Positions 44,462-52,418 of a DNA stretch of 64,000 nt are shown here, piece after piece. Every line of letters begins with the position of its first letter. Position 1 is the stretch's first letter. The translations under genes were made by a program, and so were the position numbers. Source of the stretch: JAPHSX01 sp041554195. GTDB taxonomy: Bacteria > Pseudomonadota > Gammaproteobacteria > Thiohalomonadales > Thiohalomonadaceae. The stretch spans positions 186,001 to 250,000 of the forward strand of contig JBFFMJ010000002.1 of the NCBI GenBank assembly GCA_041554195.1, in the 5' to 3' direction. The notes beneath the pieces were generated by a model. It was not told where the DNA came from, searched no databases, and worked only from the letters and a program-made list of their open reading frames with translations.

Positions 44462-44870
44462 ACACTCACCACGGCTGCAAGCGGTCGTCATAAGTTTTTT
44501 TCTTCTCTCCCTGGTCGCCCTGATGTTGGTGCAACTCTCCCTGTTATTAAAACTGCCGATCACCTTGGCTGTGATGGCCCTGTATTTTATTGTTTGGCGG
44601 GCGAGGCCGGAACTGGGCGGTAAACCGGTCGAGCTTGTCCTGCGTCCCAACGGTGCCTGGCTGTTACACCGCAATGGTGTTGCGATCCCGTTGGAGTTGC
44701 TTGGGCGGAGTACGGTGAGTCCGTGGCTGATGTTGCTCTGTTTTAAGGAACAACATGGGCGGCGGAGTTTTAATTATTTGTTGTGGCAGGCTGAACAGCC
44801 GGTTGTGTTGTTTCGGCGGTTGAGGGTTTATTTGCGGGTTTATGGTGGTGTAGAGCGTAGGTTGGGGTGA
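44418..44870 (+). CDS. ygfX: YgfX/CptA-like inner-membrane protein
   Basis: A 150-residue membrane protein of the YgfX family, usually encoded directly after sdhE. The N-terminal PLRLRVEHSPRLQAV is followed by two adjacent transmembrane helices (about 22-40 and 43-60). A cytoplasmic domain follows with ELVLRPNGAWLLHRNG and SPWLMLLCFKEQHGRRSFNY. E. coli YgfX has been reported both as a cytoskeleton-directed toxin (CptA) and as tied to SdhE; which applies here is unknown. Its final codons lie inside a palindromic repeat, so the C-terminal end may have been replaced. Confidence 0.8.
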   Translation: MLSQRFATPLRLRVEHSPRLQAVVISFFLLSLVALMLVQLSLLLKLPITLAVMALYFIVWRARPELGGKPVELVLRPNGAWLLHRNGVAIPLELLGRSTVSPWLMLLCFKEQHGRRSFNYLLWQAEQPVVLFRRLRVYLRVYGGVERRLG

Positions 44871-44942
44871 GGTACGAACCCCAACAGAGGTGCGAGTTTG
44901 TGTGGCTGTTATGTTGGGGTTCGTGCCTCACCCCAACCTACG
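44856..44942. repeat. Long inverted repeat (31-bp arms, one mismatch)
   Basis: The arm at 44856-44886 starts CGTAGGTTGGGGTGAGG and ends with GAACCCCAACA. Its reverse complement lies at 44912-44942, with one A/G difference and a 25-bp spacer. The left arm includes the ygfX stop codon. The shape suggests a non-autonomous palindromic element (REP/MITE-like) rather than a plain terminator; there is no T tract. Confidence 0.85.
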
Positions 44943-45082
44943 TGCTGGAATTGGCCGCTTGAGAATAACGTGTGAATCTGTGGGTACGGAGGATGTTGTG
45001 TTTAGGGATATTGTTGAGCCTGATGAATTTAGATTTACTGTGACTTGCCAGGCTCCGATTGTTCAGTAGTGATAAGGTAGAA

Positions 45083-46048
45083 ATGAATATGAATAAACTG
45101 CTATTTTTCGGTGTAATTTTAAGTATCACCTTTCAGAGATTTTGCTTGGCAGCTGGTCCTGCTACATACAATCATGAGTCGAAAGTCGCACTTTTTGAGA
45201 CTAATACTGACTTGGGTGCGAAGCCTTATTTATATGACTCAGCGCTGTATATGGTTGACTTTGAAAATAAGGAAGTTGAAGTTCTAATTAGACTGGAGGG
45301 GGTTAATTCACTGGCGGTTAGCTATGATGACTCTATAGTTGCAATTGCTAGTAAGCGAAAGATCGTTTTCATTTCACTGGCTGATCGCAAGATACTATTA
45401 GAGAAGTCTGGTTGGTTTGATGCTGTAAAATGGTCACCAAATTCCAATGTTGCACAGTCATCAAATTATCTCTTTGATCTGACTAATCTAACTTCCACTA
45501 AATATAACTTTAGTGGGCGTGTGGTTGATGCGAAGTGGGTTAATGATAGTGTTGTTGCAAGAGTGCAGACTGGGGATTATTTGTTTAAATACCTGAAAAT
45601 ATCTATTGATGGGGGGGTTAGTGATATTTCTGATGTCGTAAATATTAATGAGTCGCCAAATGGACGGTATTTCTATCTTCCTGTGGAGACAGAGGATAGT
45701 GCGTTTGTTGATTTGTATGAGACATCAAATGGTAATCCAAATCTTAAATATAGATATGAAGTTATTGGAGCACCTAATAATGCCTTTGCAATGTGGGGGG
45801 AGGGAGGGTTGAGGTTGTTTGGGGATTATGGGGGAGCATTGATTGATCTGGATACAGGAGAACTTTCTCGCCCTTCGCATGATATCTATTATGGAGATAT
45901 GAAACGGCCACTTAATAGGCCTTTGTTACAAGATTTGGCGGCTGATCGTGAAAGGTATGTGTTAATGTGGAACAAAGAAAAAAAACAATTTGAAGTTGAG
46001 GATGTTGTTACTGGTGATATCGTTCGTATATACGAGAAGTTTTGGTAA
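45083..46048 (+). CDS. AT-rich exported protein of unknown function
   Basis: A 321-residue protein with a signal peptide (MNMNKLLFFGVILSITFQRF, cleavage near CLA-AG). The mature part shows repeating four-strand patterns such as YLYDSALYMVDFENKEVEVL, NSLAVSYDDSIVAIASKRKI and WFDAVKWSPNSNVAQ, which suggest a beta-propeller (WD40/TolB-like). Codon use is clearly more AT-rich than in all neighbours, and the gene sits between two palindromic elements, so acquisition by transfer is likely. ATG 45083 follows AAGG at a 5-nt spacing. No family recognised. Confidence 0.75.
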   Translation: MNMNKLLFFGVILSITFQRFCLAAGPATYNHESKVALFETNTDLGAKPYLYDSALYMVDFENKEVEVLIRLEGVNSLAVSYDDSIVAIASKRKIVFISLADRKILLEKSGWFDAVKWSPNSNVAQSSNYLFDLTNLTSTKYNFSGRVVDAKWVNDSVVARVQTGDYLFKYLKISIDGGVSDISDVVNINESPNGRYFYLPVETEDSAFVDLYETSNGNPNLKYRYEVIGAPNNAFAMWGEGGLRLFGDYGGALIDLDTGELSRPSHDIYYGDMKRPLNRPLLQDLAADRERYVLMWNKEKKQFEVEDVVTGDIVRIYEKFW

Positions 46049-46063
46049 GAACAAGAATAAAAG

Positions 46064-46118
46064 GGGGCAGCACCGGAGCTCCGATTAGTGCAGCGTAATC
46101 GGAGGGAGCTGCTTGCCC
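46064..46118. repeat. Palindromic REP-like element between convergent genes
   Basis: CTCCGATTA (46079-46087) and TAATCGGAG (46096-46104) pair around GTGCAGCG. GGGCAGC (46065-46071) can pair with GCTTGCCC (46111-46118) outside. No T tract follows. It lies between the AT-rich orphan and nadB and may act as bidirectional terminator or as a dispersed repeat. Confidence 0.6.
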
Positions 46119-46133
46119 AACTCCTAGAAAAAC

Positions 46134-47738
46134 CTACGGCACCAAAACCGTATTCCTCGGCACCCGACTCTCATCAATAGTCGGATAGTCCAACGTATAA
46201 TGCAGCCCGCGACTCTCTTTCCGCTCCATCGCGGAGCGAATAATCAGATCCGCCACCACCACCAGATTACGCAGCTCCAGCAGGTCGTTGGTGACGCGGA
46301 AGTTACCGTAATACTCTTCGATTTCCCTCGCCAGCAGGTCGACGCGGCGCTTGGCCCGTTGCAGCCGCTTGTTGGTGCGTACGATCCCCACGTAGTCCCA
46401 CATAAAGTGGCGCAGCTCCTCCCAGTTGTGGGAGACCACTACCTCCTCATCGGAGTCGGTGACGCGGCTTTCATCCCAGCAGGGGAGTACTTCGGGCATG
46501 GCGATTTGTTCTAGTGAACTGGCGATATCGGTGGCGGCGGCGTGGCCGAAGACCAGGCACTCCAGCAGCGAGTTGCTGGCCATGCGATTGGCCCCGTGCA
46601 TGCCGGTGAAGGTGACCTCGCCGATGGCGTAGAGACCGGGCAGGTCGGTACGGCCGTGGATGTCGGTCATCACCCCGCCGCAGGTGTAGTGGGCGGCGGG
46701 GACCACCGGGATCGGCTCTTTGGTGATGTCGATCCCAAGCTCCATACAACGCGCAAAGATGTTGGGGAAGTGCTCGGTAATGAACTCGGGGGATTTATGG
46801 CTGATATCGAGGTAGAGGCACTCTGCACCGAGGCGTTTCATCTCGTGGTCGATGGCGCGGGCGACGATGTCGCGCGGTGCCAGCTCCTTGCGCTTGTCAA
46901 AACGGTGCATAAAGCGGCGACCGTCAGGCAGCTTGAGCAGGCCCCCTTCGCCACGGATCGCCTCGGTCACCAGGAAGGACTTGGCCTTGGGGTGGTAGAG
47001 GCAGGTAGGGTGGAACTGGTTGAACTCCATGTTGGCGACACGGCAGCCGGCACGCCAGGCCATGGCGATGCCATCGCCGGTGGAGAGGTCGGGGTTACTG
47101 GTGTAGAGGTAGGCCTTGCTGGCACCACCGGTGGCGAGTACCACGAAGCGGGCGCGGTAGACCTCAACGTGGTCGGTATCGCGATTGAAGACGTAGGCCC
47201 CGACGATGCGGTTCTCATCGCCGCCCAGCTTGACACTATTAATAAGGTCGATGGCGAGGCGGTGTTCATGCAGCGTGATATTGGGGTGGGCCTGGGCCTG
47301 TTTGAGCAGGGTGGTCTCTACGGAGCGCCCGGTGGCATCGGCGGCGTGAATCACCCGGCGGTGGCTGTGGCCCCCCTCGCGGGTCAGGTGGTAACCGCCC
47401 AGCCCATCCTCGTGGCGTTCGCGGGTGAACTTGACCCCGTTGGCGATCAGCGAGTTGATCGCCTCGGCGGCATTTTCGGCCACGTATTGCACGACTCCCG
47501 GATCACACAGTCCGGCGCCAGCATTGAGGGTGTCCTCGACGTGGGAATCGATGGAGTCATCCTTGTCGAGTACCGCGGCGATACCGCCCTGGGCATGCAG
47601 GGTACACCCCTCGGCCATCGCCCCCTTGGCCAGCAGGGTGACTTTTGCCACCTCGGCCAGTTGCAGGGCCAGGGTAAGACCGGCGGCACCGCTGCCGATC
47701 ACCAGTACATCGCTGCTGTGTTGGGGCTGTTTATTCAC
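46134..47738 (-). CDS. nadB: L-aspartate oxidase
   Basis: FAD enzyme that oxidises L-aspartate to iminoaspartate, first step of de novo NAD synthesis, cytoplasmic. The 534-residue protein has the FAD motif VLVIGSGAAGLTLALQLA, LHAQGGIAAVLDKDDS, the active-site FNQFHPTCLYHP and AIRGEGGLLKLPDGRRFM. It also has CGGVMTDIHGRTDLPGLYAI and a C-terminal ESRGLHYTLDYP. It is divergent from rpoE, a common gammaproteobacterial arrangement. No nadA or nadC is present here. Confidence 0.97.
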   Translation of the reverse strand: MNKQPQHSSDVLVIGSGAAGLTLALQLAEVAKVTLLAKGAMAEGCTLHAQGGIAAVLDKDDSIDSHVEDTLNAGAGLCDPGVVQYVAENAAEAINSLIANGVKFTRERHEDGLGGYHLTREGGHSHRRVIHAADATGRSVETTLLKQAQAHPNITLHEHRLAIDLINSVKLGGDENRIVGAYVFNRDTDHVEVYRARFVVLATGGASKAYLYTSNPDLSTGDGIAMAWRAGCRVANMEFNQFHPTCLYHPKAKSFLVTEAIRGEGGLLKLPDGRRFMHRFDKRKELAPRDIVARAIDHEMKRLGAECLYLDISHKSPEFITEHFPNIFARCMELGIDITKEPIPVVPAAHYTCGGVMTDIHGRTDLPGLYAIGEVTFTGMHGANRMASNSLLECLVFGHAAATDIASSLEQIAMPEVLPCWDESRVTDSDEEVVVSHNWEELRHFMWDYVGIVRTNKRLQRAKRRVDLLAREIEEYYGNFRVTNDLLELRNLVVVADLIIRSAMERKESRGLHYTLDYPTIDESRVPRNTVLVP

Positions 47739-47874
47739 GTGATTATGAACCGGAGTCTTTAAAGTATATTGAAAGCTAGTTAAGCTAAGTGGATGAAATG
47801 GAAGCTTGTCTGCAGATTATCACAGCCAATTTGTCATAGACTAGCGACTATTAACAATTAAAGTCTGCGCGCTG

Positions 47875-47903
47875 GCGAACTCTGAGCAATGCACCGTGTC
47901 ATA
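47875..47903 (+). promoter_or_regulatory. Probable sigma-E autoregulated promoter of rpoE
   Basis: GAACTC (47877-47882) followed after 16 nt by TCATA (47899-47903) resembles the sigma-E consensus GAACTT-N16-TCAAA/TCTGA. It lies about 50 bp before rpoE, where autoregulation is known in relatives. Confidence 0.5.
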
Positions 47904-47951
47904 GGGGTGTGCGTTTTGAGCCGCCAGGCCATCAACAAGGGGTAAGCCCGA

Positions 47952-48536
47952 ATGGGCGAACAGAATGTCGACCAGGAGCTGGTCAGGCGTGTTCAGGAAG
48001 GCGACAAGAAGGCATTCGATCTGCTGGTGATTAAATACCAGCAGCGCATCGCCAAGCTGATCTCCCGCTATGTGCGGGATCAGGATGAGGTGCAGGATGT
48101 TGCACAGGAGGCCTTTATCAAGGCCTACCGCGCGCTGCCCCGGTTTCGTGGTGACAGTGCCTTCTATACCTGGCTTTACCGCATCGCCATCAATACGGCG
48201 AAGAACTACTTGGTGGCGCAGGGGCGTCGCCCGCCCGCCACCGATGTGGAGGCGGATGAGGCGGTCTATGTGGACGGTGGTATGAAGATGAGTGATCGCG
48301 ACACCCCTGAGCAGCTGATACAGCGCGACGAGGTGGAGCGGGTGATCTTCGACACCATTGACAGCCTGCCCGAGGAGCTGCGCACCGCCATCACCCTGCG
48401 GGAGATGGAGGGGTTGAGCTATGAGGAGATTGCCGAGACCATGGATTGTCCTATCGGTACGGTGCGTTCGCGGATCTTCCGTGCTCGCGAGGCGATAGAG
48501 ACAAAAATGAAACCACTGCTTGAGTCGAGGGGCTGA
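47952..48536 (+). CDS. rpoE: RNA polymerase sigma-E factor
   Basis: ECF sigma factor of the envelope-stress response. In the 194 residues, region 2 includes DLLVIKYQQRIAKLISRYVR, DEVQDVAQEAFIKAYRALPR and FYTWLYRIAINTAKNYLV. Region 4 includes LREMEGLSYEEIAETMDCPI and GTVRSRIFRAREAI. Regulation: held at the membrane by RseA, and the upstream sequence carries a candidate sigma-E promoter. The rpoE-rseA-rseB-rseC-degP order follows without interruption. Confidence 0.97.
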   Translation: MGEQNVDQELVRRVQEGDKKAFDLLVIKYQQRIAKLISRYVRDQDEVQDVAQEAFIKAYRALPRFRGDSAFYTWLYRIAINTAKNYLVAQGRRPPATDVEADEAVYVDGGMKMSDRDTPEQLIQRDEVERVIFDTIDSLPEELRTAITLREMEGLSYEEIAETMDCPIGTVRSRIFRAREAIETKMKPLLESRG

Positions 48537-48560
48537 TGAGCAGGCCCATCTGGAGATGCA

Positions 48561-49109
48561 ATGATGAATAGTGACAACAGAGAGTGGCTCTCGGCACTGG
48601 CCGATGGTGAGTTGCATGGCGAGGAGCTTGAACAGGCCCTGGATGCGCTGCGCAAGAACCCCGAACTACAGGCCAGCTGGCAGGCCTACCACCTGCTGCG
48701 CGATACCGTCTCCAGCAATCTTAACCACCAGGTCGAGCCGCAGTTGCACCTGCGCGTCTCTGCCGCGCTAGAGGCAGAGCCGACCATCCTCGCGCCGCAA
48801 CGCCGACAGCGCCCCTGGCTGAAGCAGGTGGCCAGTGTCGCCATCGCCGCTTCGGTAACCGGTATTGCGATCATCGGTATTCAGAGCATGAATGGTGTTG
48901 GCTCGGAGCCCGCTGCCGTGCCGGTGGCCACTAAGCAGGAGTACCTGCGGATGGAACCGACGCAGCTGGCCCAGGCCAAAAAGAAAGCGACGCAAAACAG
49001 CGATGCGCTCAATCCCTACCTGGTCAATCACAATGAATATTCGGCCAACTCTGGCATTCAGGGAATGCTTCCCTACGTGCGCATTGTCGGCCACAAGGCT
49101 GGTCAATAA
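48561..49109 (+). CDS. rseA: Anti-sigma-E factor RseA
   Basis: Single-pass inner-membrane anti-sigma factor, 182 residues. The N-terminal cytoplasmic sigma-binding domain (about 1-80) reads EWLSALADGELHGEELEQAL, NPELQASWQAYHLLRDTVSS, typical of RseA. A transmembrane helix lies at about 88-108 (QVASVAIAASVTGIAIIGIQ). The periplasmic tail is the target of stress proteases and RseB. GGAG lies 5 nt before ATG 48561. Confidence 0.93.
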   Translation: MMNSDNREWLSALADGELHGEELEQALDALRKNPELQASWQAYHLLRDTVSSNLNHQVEPQLHLRVSAALEAEPTILAPQRRQRPWLKQVASVAIAASVTGIAIIGIQSMNGVGSEPAAVPVATKQEYLRMEPTQLAQAKKKATQNSDALNPYLVNHNEYSANSGIQGMLPYVRIVGHKAGQ

Positions 49110-49110
49110 T

Positions 49111-50076
49111 ATGCAGTCTGGCTTCTTCCGCATTACGCTTTTTTCGCTGATTTTTTCCGTCTCGGTTGCCGAGGCCAGTGAAGAGGCGACCCGCTGGCTG
49201 GAGCGCATGTCCCGGGCGGTACACTCCTTAAATTACGTTGGCACCTTTGTCTACATGCAGGAGGGCCGACTGGAGACAATGCAGCTGGTACATGCCCTGG
49301 ATGAGGTGGGGGAGCGCGAACGTCTGGTCTCACTCAGCGGCCCCAGTCGAGAGGTGATTCGCGAGCGCGGGCAGGTGACCTGTTACCTGCCAGAGAAGGC
49401 GGCGCTGGTGGCCGAACACCCTGATGTCCCCGCCGGATTCCCCCTTAATCTGCCCACCCACTGGGAGCAGTTGAGCAACGTCTACGATTTTAAGGTGTTA
49501 CCACTGACCCGTGTTGCCGGGCAGTCGGCGCAGCACATCGCCATCGTGCCCCGCGACAAGCTGCGTTACGGCCAGAATTTCTGGATCGCCACCGACAGTG
49601 GTCTGCTGCTGCGCTCCGATGTCGTCGATGAAGAGGGGCAGGTGGTGGAGCAACTGGAGTTTACTTCACTGGATGTACTGGAGCAGATCCCGCCGCAGAT
49701 GTTGCAGCCGGAGTCGGGTAGCCAGGGGCTGGCCCTAACAGACAAACCCCACACCGAGGCAAAGAGCTCTCAACCCCTGCACTGGCATGTGGGCAATCTC
49801 CCCGCCGGTTTTGAGTTGGAGCTGCAGCGTCGTCACGCCATTGGCAGTGACGGGGTCGAGGTGGAGCACCTGATCTATAGCGATGGGCTTGCCTCGGTCT
49901 CGCTCTTTATCGAACCGCGTCACGACGGTGATGAGGTGAGCGCAGGCACCTCGCAGCGCGGTAGTGTCCATGCCTATACCCGATTGATGGCGCAGCAGCG
50001 CGTGACCGTGCTGGGCGAGGTGCCTATGGCCACCGTCAGGCAGATCGGTGAGTCGCTGGCGCCGCTCGGGCAATAG
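49111..50076 (+). CDS. rseB: Sigma-E regulatory protein RseB
   Basis: Periplasmic protein that binds RseA and protects it from DegS-type cleavage until mislocalised lipoprotein or LPS appears. The 321-residue precursor has a signal peptide (cleavage near AEA-SE). A MucB/RseB lipoprotein-binding domain follows (WLERMSRAVHSLNYVGTFVY, YGQNFWIATDSGLLLRSDVV), then a C-terminal domain (WHVGNLPAGFELELQRRH, HLIYSDGLASVSLFIEP). It starts one base after rseA. The frame is open upstream through rseA, but ATG 49111 gives the proper signal peptide. Confidence 0.94.
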   Translation: MQSGFFRITLFSLIFSVSVAEASEEATRWLERMSRAVHSLNYVGTFVYMQEGRLETMQLVHALDEVGERERLVSLSGPSREVIRERGQVTCYLPEKAALVAEHPDVPAGFPLNLPTHWEQLSNVYDFKVLPLTRVAGQSAQHIAIVPRDKLRYGQNFWIATDSGLLLRSDVVDEEGQVVEQLEFTSLDVLEQIPPQMLQPESGSQGLALTDKPHTEAKSSQPLHWHVGNLPAGFELELQRRHAIGSDGVEVEHLIYSDGLASVSLFIEPRHDGDEVSAGTSQRGSVHAYTRLMAQQRVTVLGEVPMATVRQIGESLAPLGQ

Positions 50077-50087
50077 GGGACGACAGG

Positions 50088-50570
50088 GTGATCGAAGAGA
50101 ACGGTCTTGTTGTTGCCACCGAGGGTGAAGAGGCCTGGATAGAGACCTCGCGGCGCAGCAGCTGTGGCAGTTGCGAGGCCAAGGGGTGTGGCACCGGTGC
50201 CCTGAGCCAGGTACTGGGCCGCAAAAGCCAGCGCCTGCGGGTAAAGAATACGATAGGTGCCAAGGCCGGTGAGCAGGTGGTGCTGGGGATCAGCGAGTCG
50301 GCCCTGATCAAGGGATCACTGGCGGTCTATCTGGTGCCGCTACTGGCGCTGCTGGGCGGTGGCCTGTTTGGCGAGGTAATGGCGGCGCAGATGTCGCTCT
50401 CTGCCGAGGGGACGAGCATCGCCTTTGCCCTGATCGCCCTGGCCCTCAGCCTTTTATGGCTGCGCCGATTTAACCGCCGGGTTGCCAATGATGAGCGCTT
50501 TAATGCGGTGATCCTGCGCCGCGCGGATCGACCCGTTATAGAAAATATTTCCTTCAATCTAAACAAGTAA
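50088..50570 (+). CDS. rseC: SoxR-reducing/sigma-E modulator RseC family protein
   Basis: A 160-residue inner-membrane protein. The N-terminal Cys-rich segment SSCGSCEAKGCGTGALSQVL fits the CxxCx4C pattern of RseC. A small barrel-like part and two transmembrane helices (about 79-100 and 107-127: VYLVPLLALLGGGLFGEVMA, SIAFALIALALSLLWLRRF) follow. Members modulate sigma-E or belong to the SoxR-reducing system. The start is GTG 50088. It is the last regulator before degP. Confidence 0.9.
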   Translation: MIEENGLVVATEGEEAWIETSRRSSCGSCEAKGCGTGALSQVLGRKSQRLRVKNTIGAKAGEQVVLGISESALIKGSLAVYLVPLLALLGGGLFGEVMAAQMSLSAEGTSIAFALIALALSLLWLRRFNRRVANDERFNAVILRRADRPVIENISFNLNK

Positions 50571-50586
50571 ACGAGTAGGGAGAACC

Positions 50587-52023
50587 ATGAGAGTTTTCAG
50601 ATACCTCACTTCGATAGCATTGAGCACGATGCTGACCATTGGTCTGATGGCACAGAGTGTCGAGGCGCGCGAGCTGCCAGAATTTACCAAGATGGTGGAG
50701 CTCTACGGCCCGGCGGTGGTGAATATCAGTACCAAGCAGAAGAAGAGCGTTCACAGTGGTTTGCCTAAAGGCTTGCAGATCCCTGATCTTCCCAAGGGTG
50801 GTCCGTGGGACGACCTATTCCGCCACTTCTTTGGCCCGGAGGGTGAAGGTGGAGAGGGCATGCCGGAGCGTGAGGCGCGCTCCCTGGGCTCAGGCTTCAT
50901 TATTGACGAGGCTGGCTTCGTGTTGACCAACAATCACGTGGTCGAGGGGGCCGACGAGGTGCTGGTGCGTCTCAATGATCGGCGTGAGCTGGTGGCCGAG
51001 GTAGTGGGGGCCGATCCCCGTAGCGATATCGCCCTGCTCAAGGTCGATGCAAAAAATTTACCGGTGGTGAAGTTGGGTAAGAGTCGCGACCTTAAGGTGG
51101 CCGAATGGGTGATGGCGATAGGCTCCCCCTTCGGCTTTGACCACTCCGTCTCGGTCGGCGTGGTGAGCGCCCTGGGTCGTAGTCTGCCGAGTGAGAACTA
51201 TGTTCCCTTTATCCAGACCGATGTGGCGATCAACCCGGGTAACTCCGGCGGTCCGCTGTTTAACCTCGATGGTGAGGTGATAGGTATTAACTCGCAGATC
51301 TACAGCCGTAGTGGTGGATTTATGGGGGTCTCCTTCGCTATCCCGATAGATGTGGCAATGGATGTGGTCGCGCAGATTAAGGAGACAGGTCATGTCAGCC
51401 GCGGCTGGCTGGGGGTGCTGATACAGGACGTGACACGCGAACTGGCCGAGTCCTTTGGTATGAGCAAGCCCGCAGGGGCGCTGGTCGCCAAGGTGCTGGA
51501 GGACTCCCCGGCAGGCAAGGCGGGTATCAAGGTGGGCGATGTGATCATCGAATACAACGACGAGAAGGTGCATTACTCCTCTGATCTGCCACCGATGGTG
51601 GGCCGTACCCGCGTTGGCAGTGATGCCAAGTTGAAGGTGTTGCGCGACGGTAAGACCCGTAGCATTAAGGTACGTATCGCTGAGCTTCCTGCCGAGGACG
51701 ACCTGGCGGAGACCCCGCGTGAGCCTAAAAAGATGAAGGCGGATCGTCTTGGTCTTGGGGTTATTGATCTGAGCGCCGAACAGCGCAAGGCACTTGAGAT
51801 CAGCGAAGGTGGCGTGATGGTGGAGCAGGTGAAGAGCGGGGCAGCGGCCGAGGCGGGGATACAGCGCGGTGATGTCATCGTTAAGCTGAATAACCGCGAT
51901 GTGACCGATGTGCGCAATTTCCGCGAGCTGGTGGATGAGCTGCCTGCCGGGCGCTCGGTGCCGGTACTGGTGCTGCGCCGTAGTGGACCCATCTTTATGG
52001 CATTAAAGGTGCCGTCTGATTGA
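50587..52023 (+). CDS. degP: Periplasmic serine protease DegP/MucD
   Basis: HtrA-family protease-chaperone of the periplasm, 478 residues, with a signal peptide (about 1-28, ending VEAREL). The trypsin-like domain has the triad His117 (NNHVVEG), Asp147 (DPRSDIALL) and Ser220 (NPGNSGGPL). Two PDZ domains follow (about 270-360: RGWLGVLIQDVTRELAESFG; about 380-475: GLGVIDLSAEQRKALEIS). Its place after rseC corresponds to mucD in pseudomonads, within the sigma-E cluster. The stop overlaps the next gene. Confidence 0.96.
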   Translation: MRVFRYLTSIALSTMLTIGLMAQSVEARELPEFTKMVELYGPAVVNISTKQKKSVHSGLPKGLQIPDLPKGGPWDDLFRHFFGPEGEGGEGMPEREARSLGSGFIIDEAGFVLTNNHVVEGADEVLVRLNDRRELVAEVVGADPRSDIALLKVDAKNLPVVKLGKSRDLKVAEWVMAIGSPFGFDHSVSVGVVSALGRSLPSENYVPFIQTDVAINPGNSGGPLFNLDGEVIGINSQIYSRSGGFMGVSFAIPIDVAMDVVAQIKETGHVSRGWLGVLIQDVTRELAESFGMSKPAGALVAKVLEDSPAGKAGIKVGDVIIEYNDEKVHYSSDLPPMVGRTRVGSDAKLKVLRDGKTRSIKVRIAELPAEDDLAETPREPKKMKADRLGLGVIDLSAEQRKALEISEGGVMVEQVKSGAAAEAGIQRGDVIVKLNNRDVTDVRNFRELVDELPAGRSVPVLVLRRSGPIFMALKVPSD

Positions 52024-52289
52024 GCGCCACGCCAACGCTGACTCTCTATTACCGTAGCGGCTGTTCCCTGTGCGAGGATATGCAGGTGGAGTTGATGGCC
52101 GCACAGTCACGCTACGGTTTTGCCTTGCAGGCGGTTGATGTGGACCGCAGTGAGGCACTGGTGGCGGAGTATGGTCACAAGGTGCCGGTGCTGACATCGG
52201 GACATTCGGATGATTCGGGTCATGAGGTGGAGATCTGCCACTATTTTCTTGACCACTCAGCCCTTGCTGACTATTTCTCCGGGGGCTGA
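52020..52289 (+). CDS. Glutaredoxin-like protein (DUF836)
   Basis: An 89-residue thioredoxin-fold protein. It begins TPTLTLYYRSGCSLCEDMQV with the CxxC pair in the usual N-terminal position, continues VDVDRSEALVAEYGHKVPVL (cis-Pro region) and ends HYFLDHSALADYF. The family often lies between degP/mucD and lepA in gammaproteobacteria. The TTG start overlaps the degP stop. A terminator follows. Confidence 0.88.
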   Translation: MSATPTLTLYYRSGCSLCEDMQVELMAAQSRYGFALQAVDVDRSEALVAEYGHKVPVLTSGHSDDSGHEVEICHYFLDHSALADYFSGG

Positions 52290-52329
52290 GTTCCGGTAGA
52301 ATCGGCACTCCTGAGGAAAGACCTGAAAT

Positions 52330-52378
52330 ACAGGAACACCGGAGGCACGTATGAGCCGCTCGGATTCCTGTTTTTTTT
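52330..52378 (+). terminator. Rho-independent terminator ahead of lepA
   Basis: ACAGGAA (52330-52336) pairs with TTCCTGT (52365-52371), with nested CCG/CGG and GGC/GCC pairs inside, followed by eight T residues (52371-52378). It ends the rpoE-to-glutaredoxin unit. Confidence 0.75.
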
Positions 52379-52418
52379 ATTGGTAGCTATCCCGTAATTT
52401 GAGAGAAAACACAACACC

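Noticed and set aside
46542..47762. 406-codon plus-strand open frame
   Set aside because: Antisense of nadB; the nadB frame has complete L-aspartate oxidase motifs.
48892..49110. N-terminal extension of the RseB frame
   Set aside because: Overlaps rseA out of frame; ATG 49111 gives a normal signal peptide.
52350..52385. Tiny open frame MSRSDSCFFYW upstream of lepA
   Set aside because: It lies inside the terminator hairpin and has no clear role as a leader peptide.
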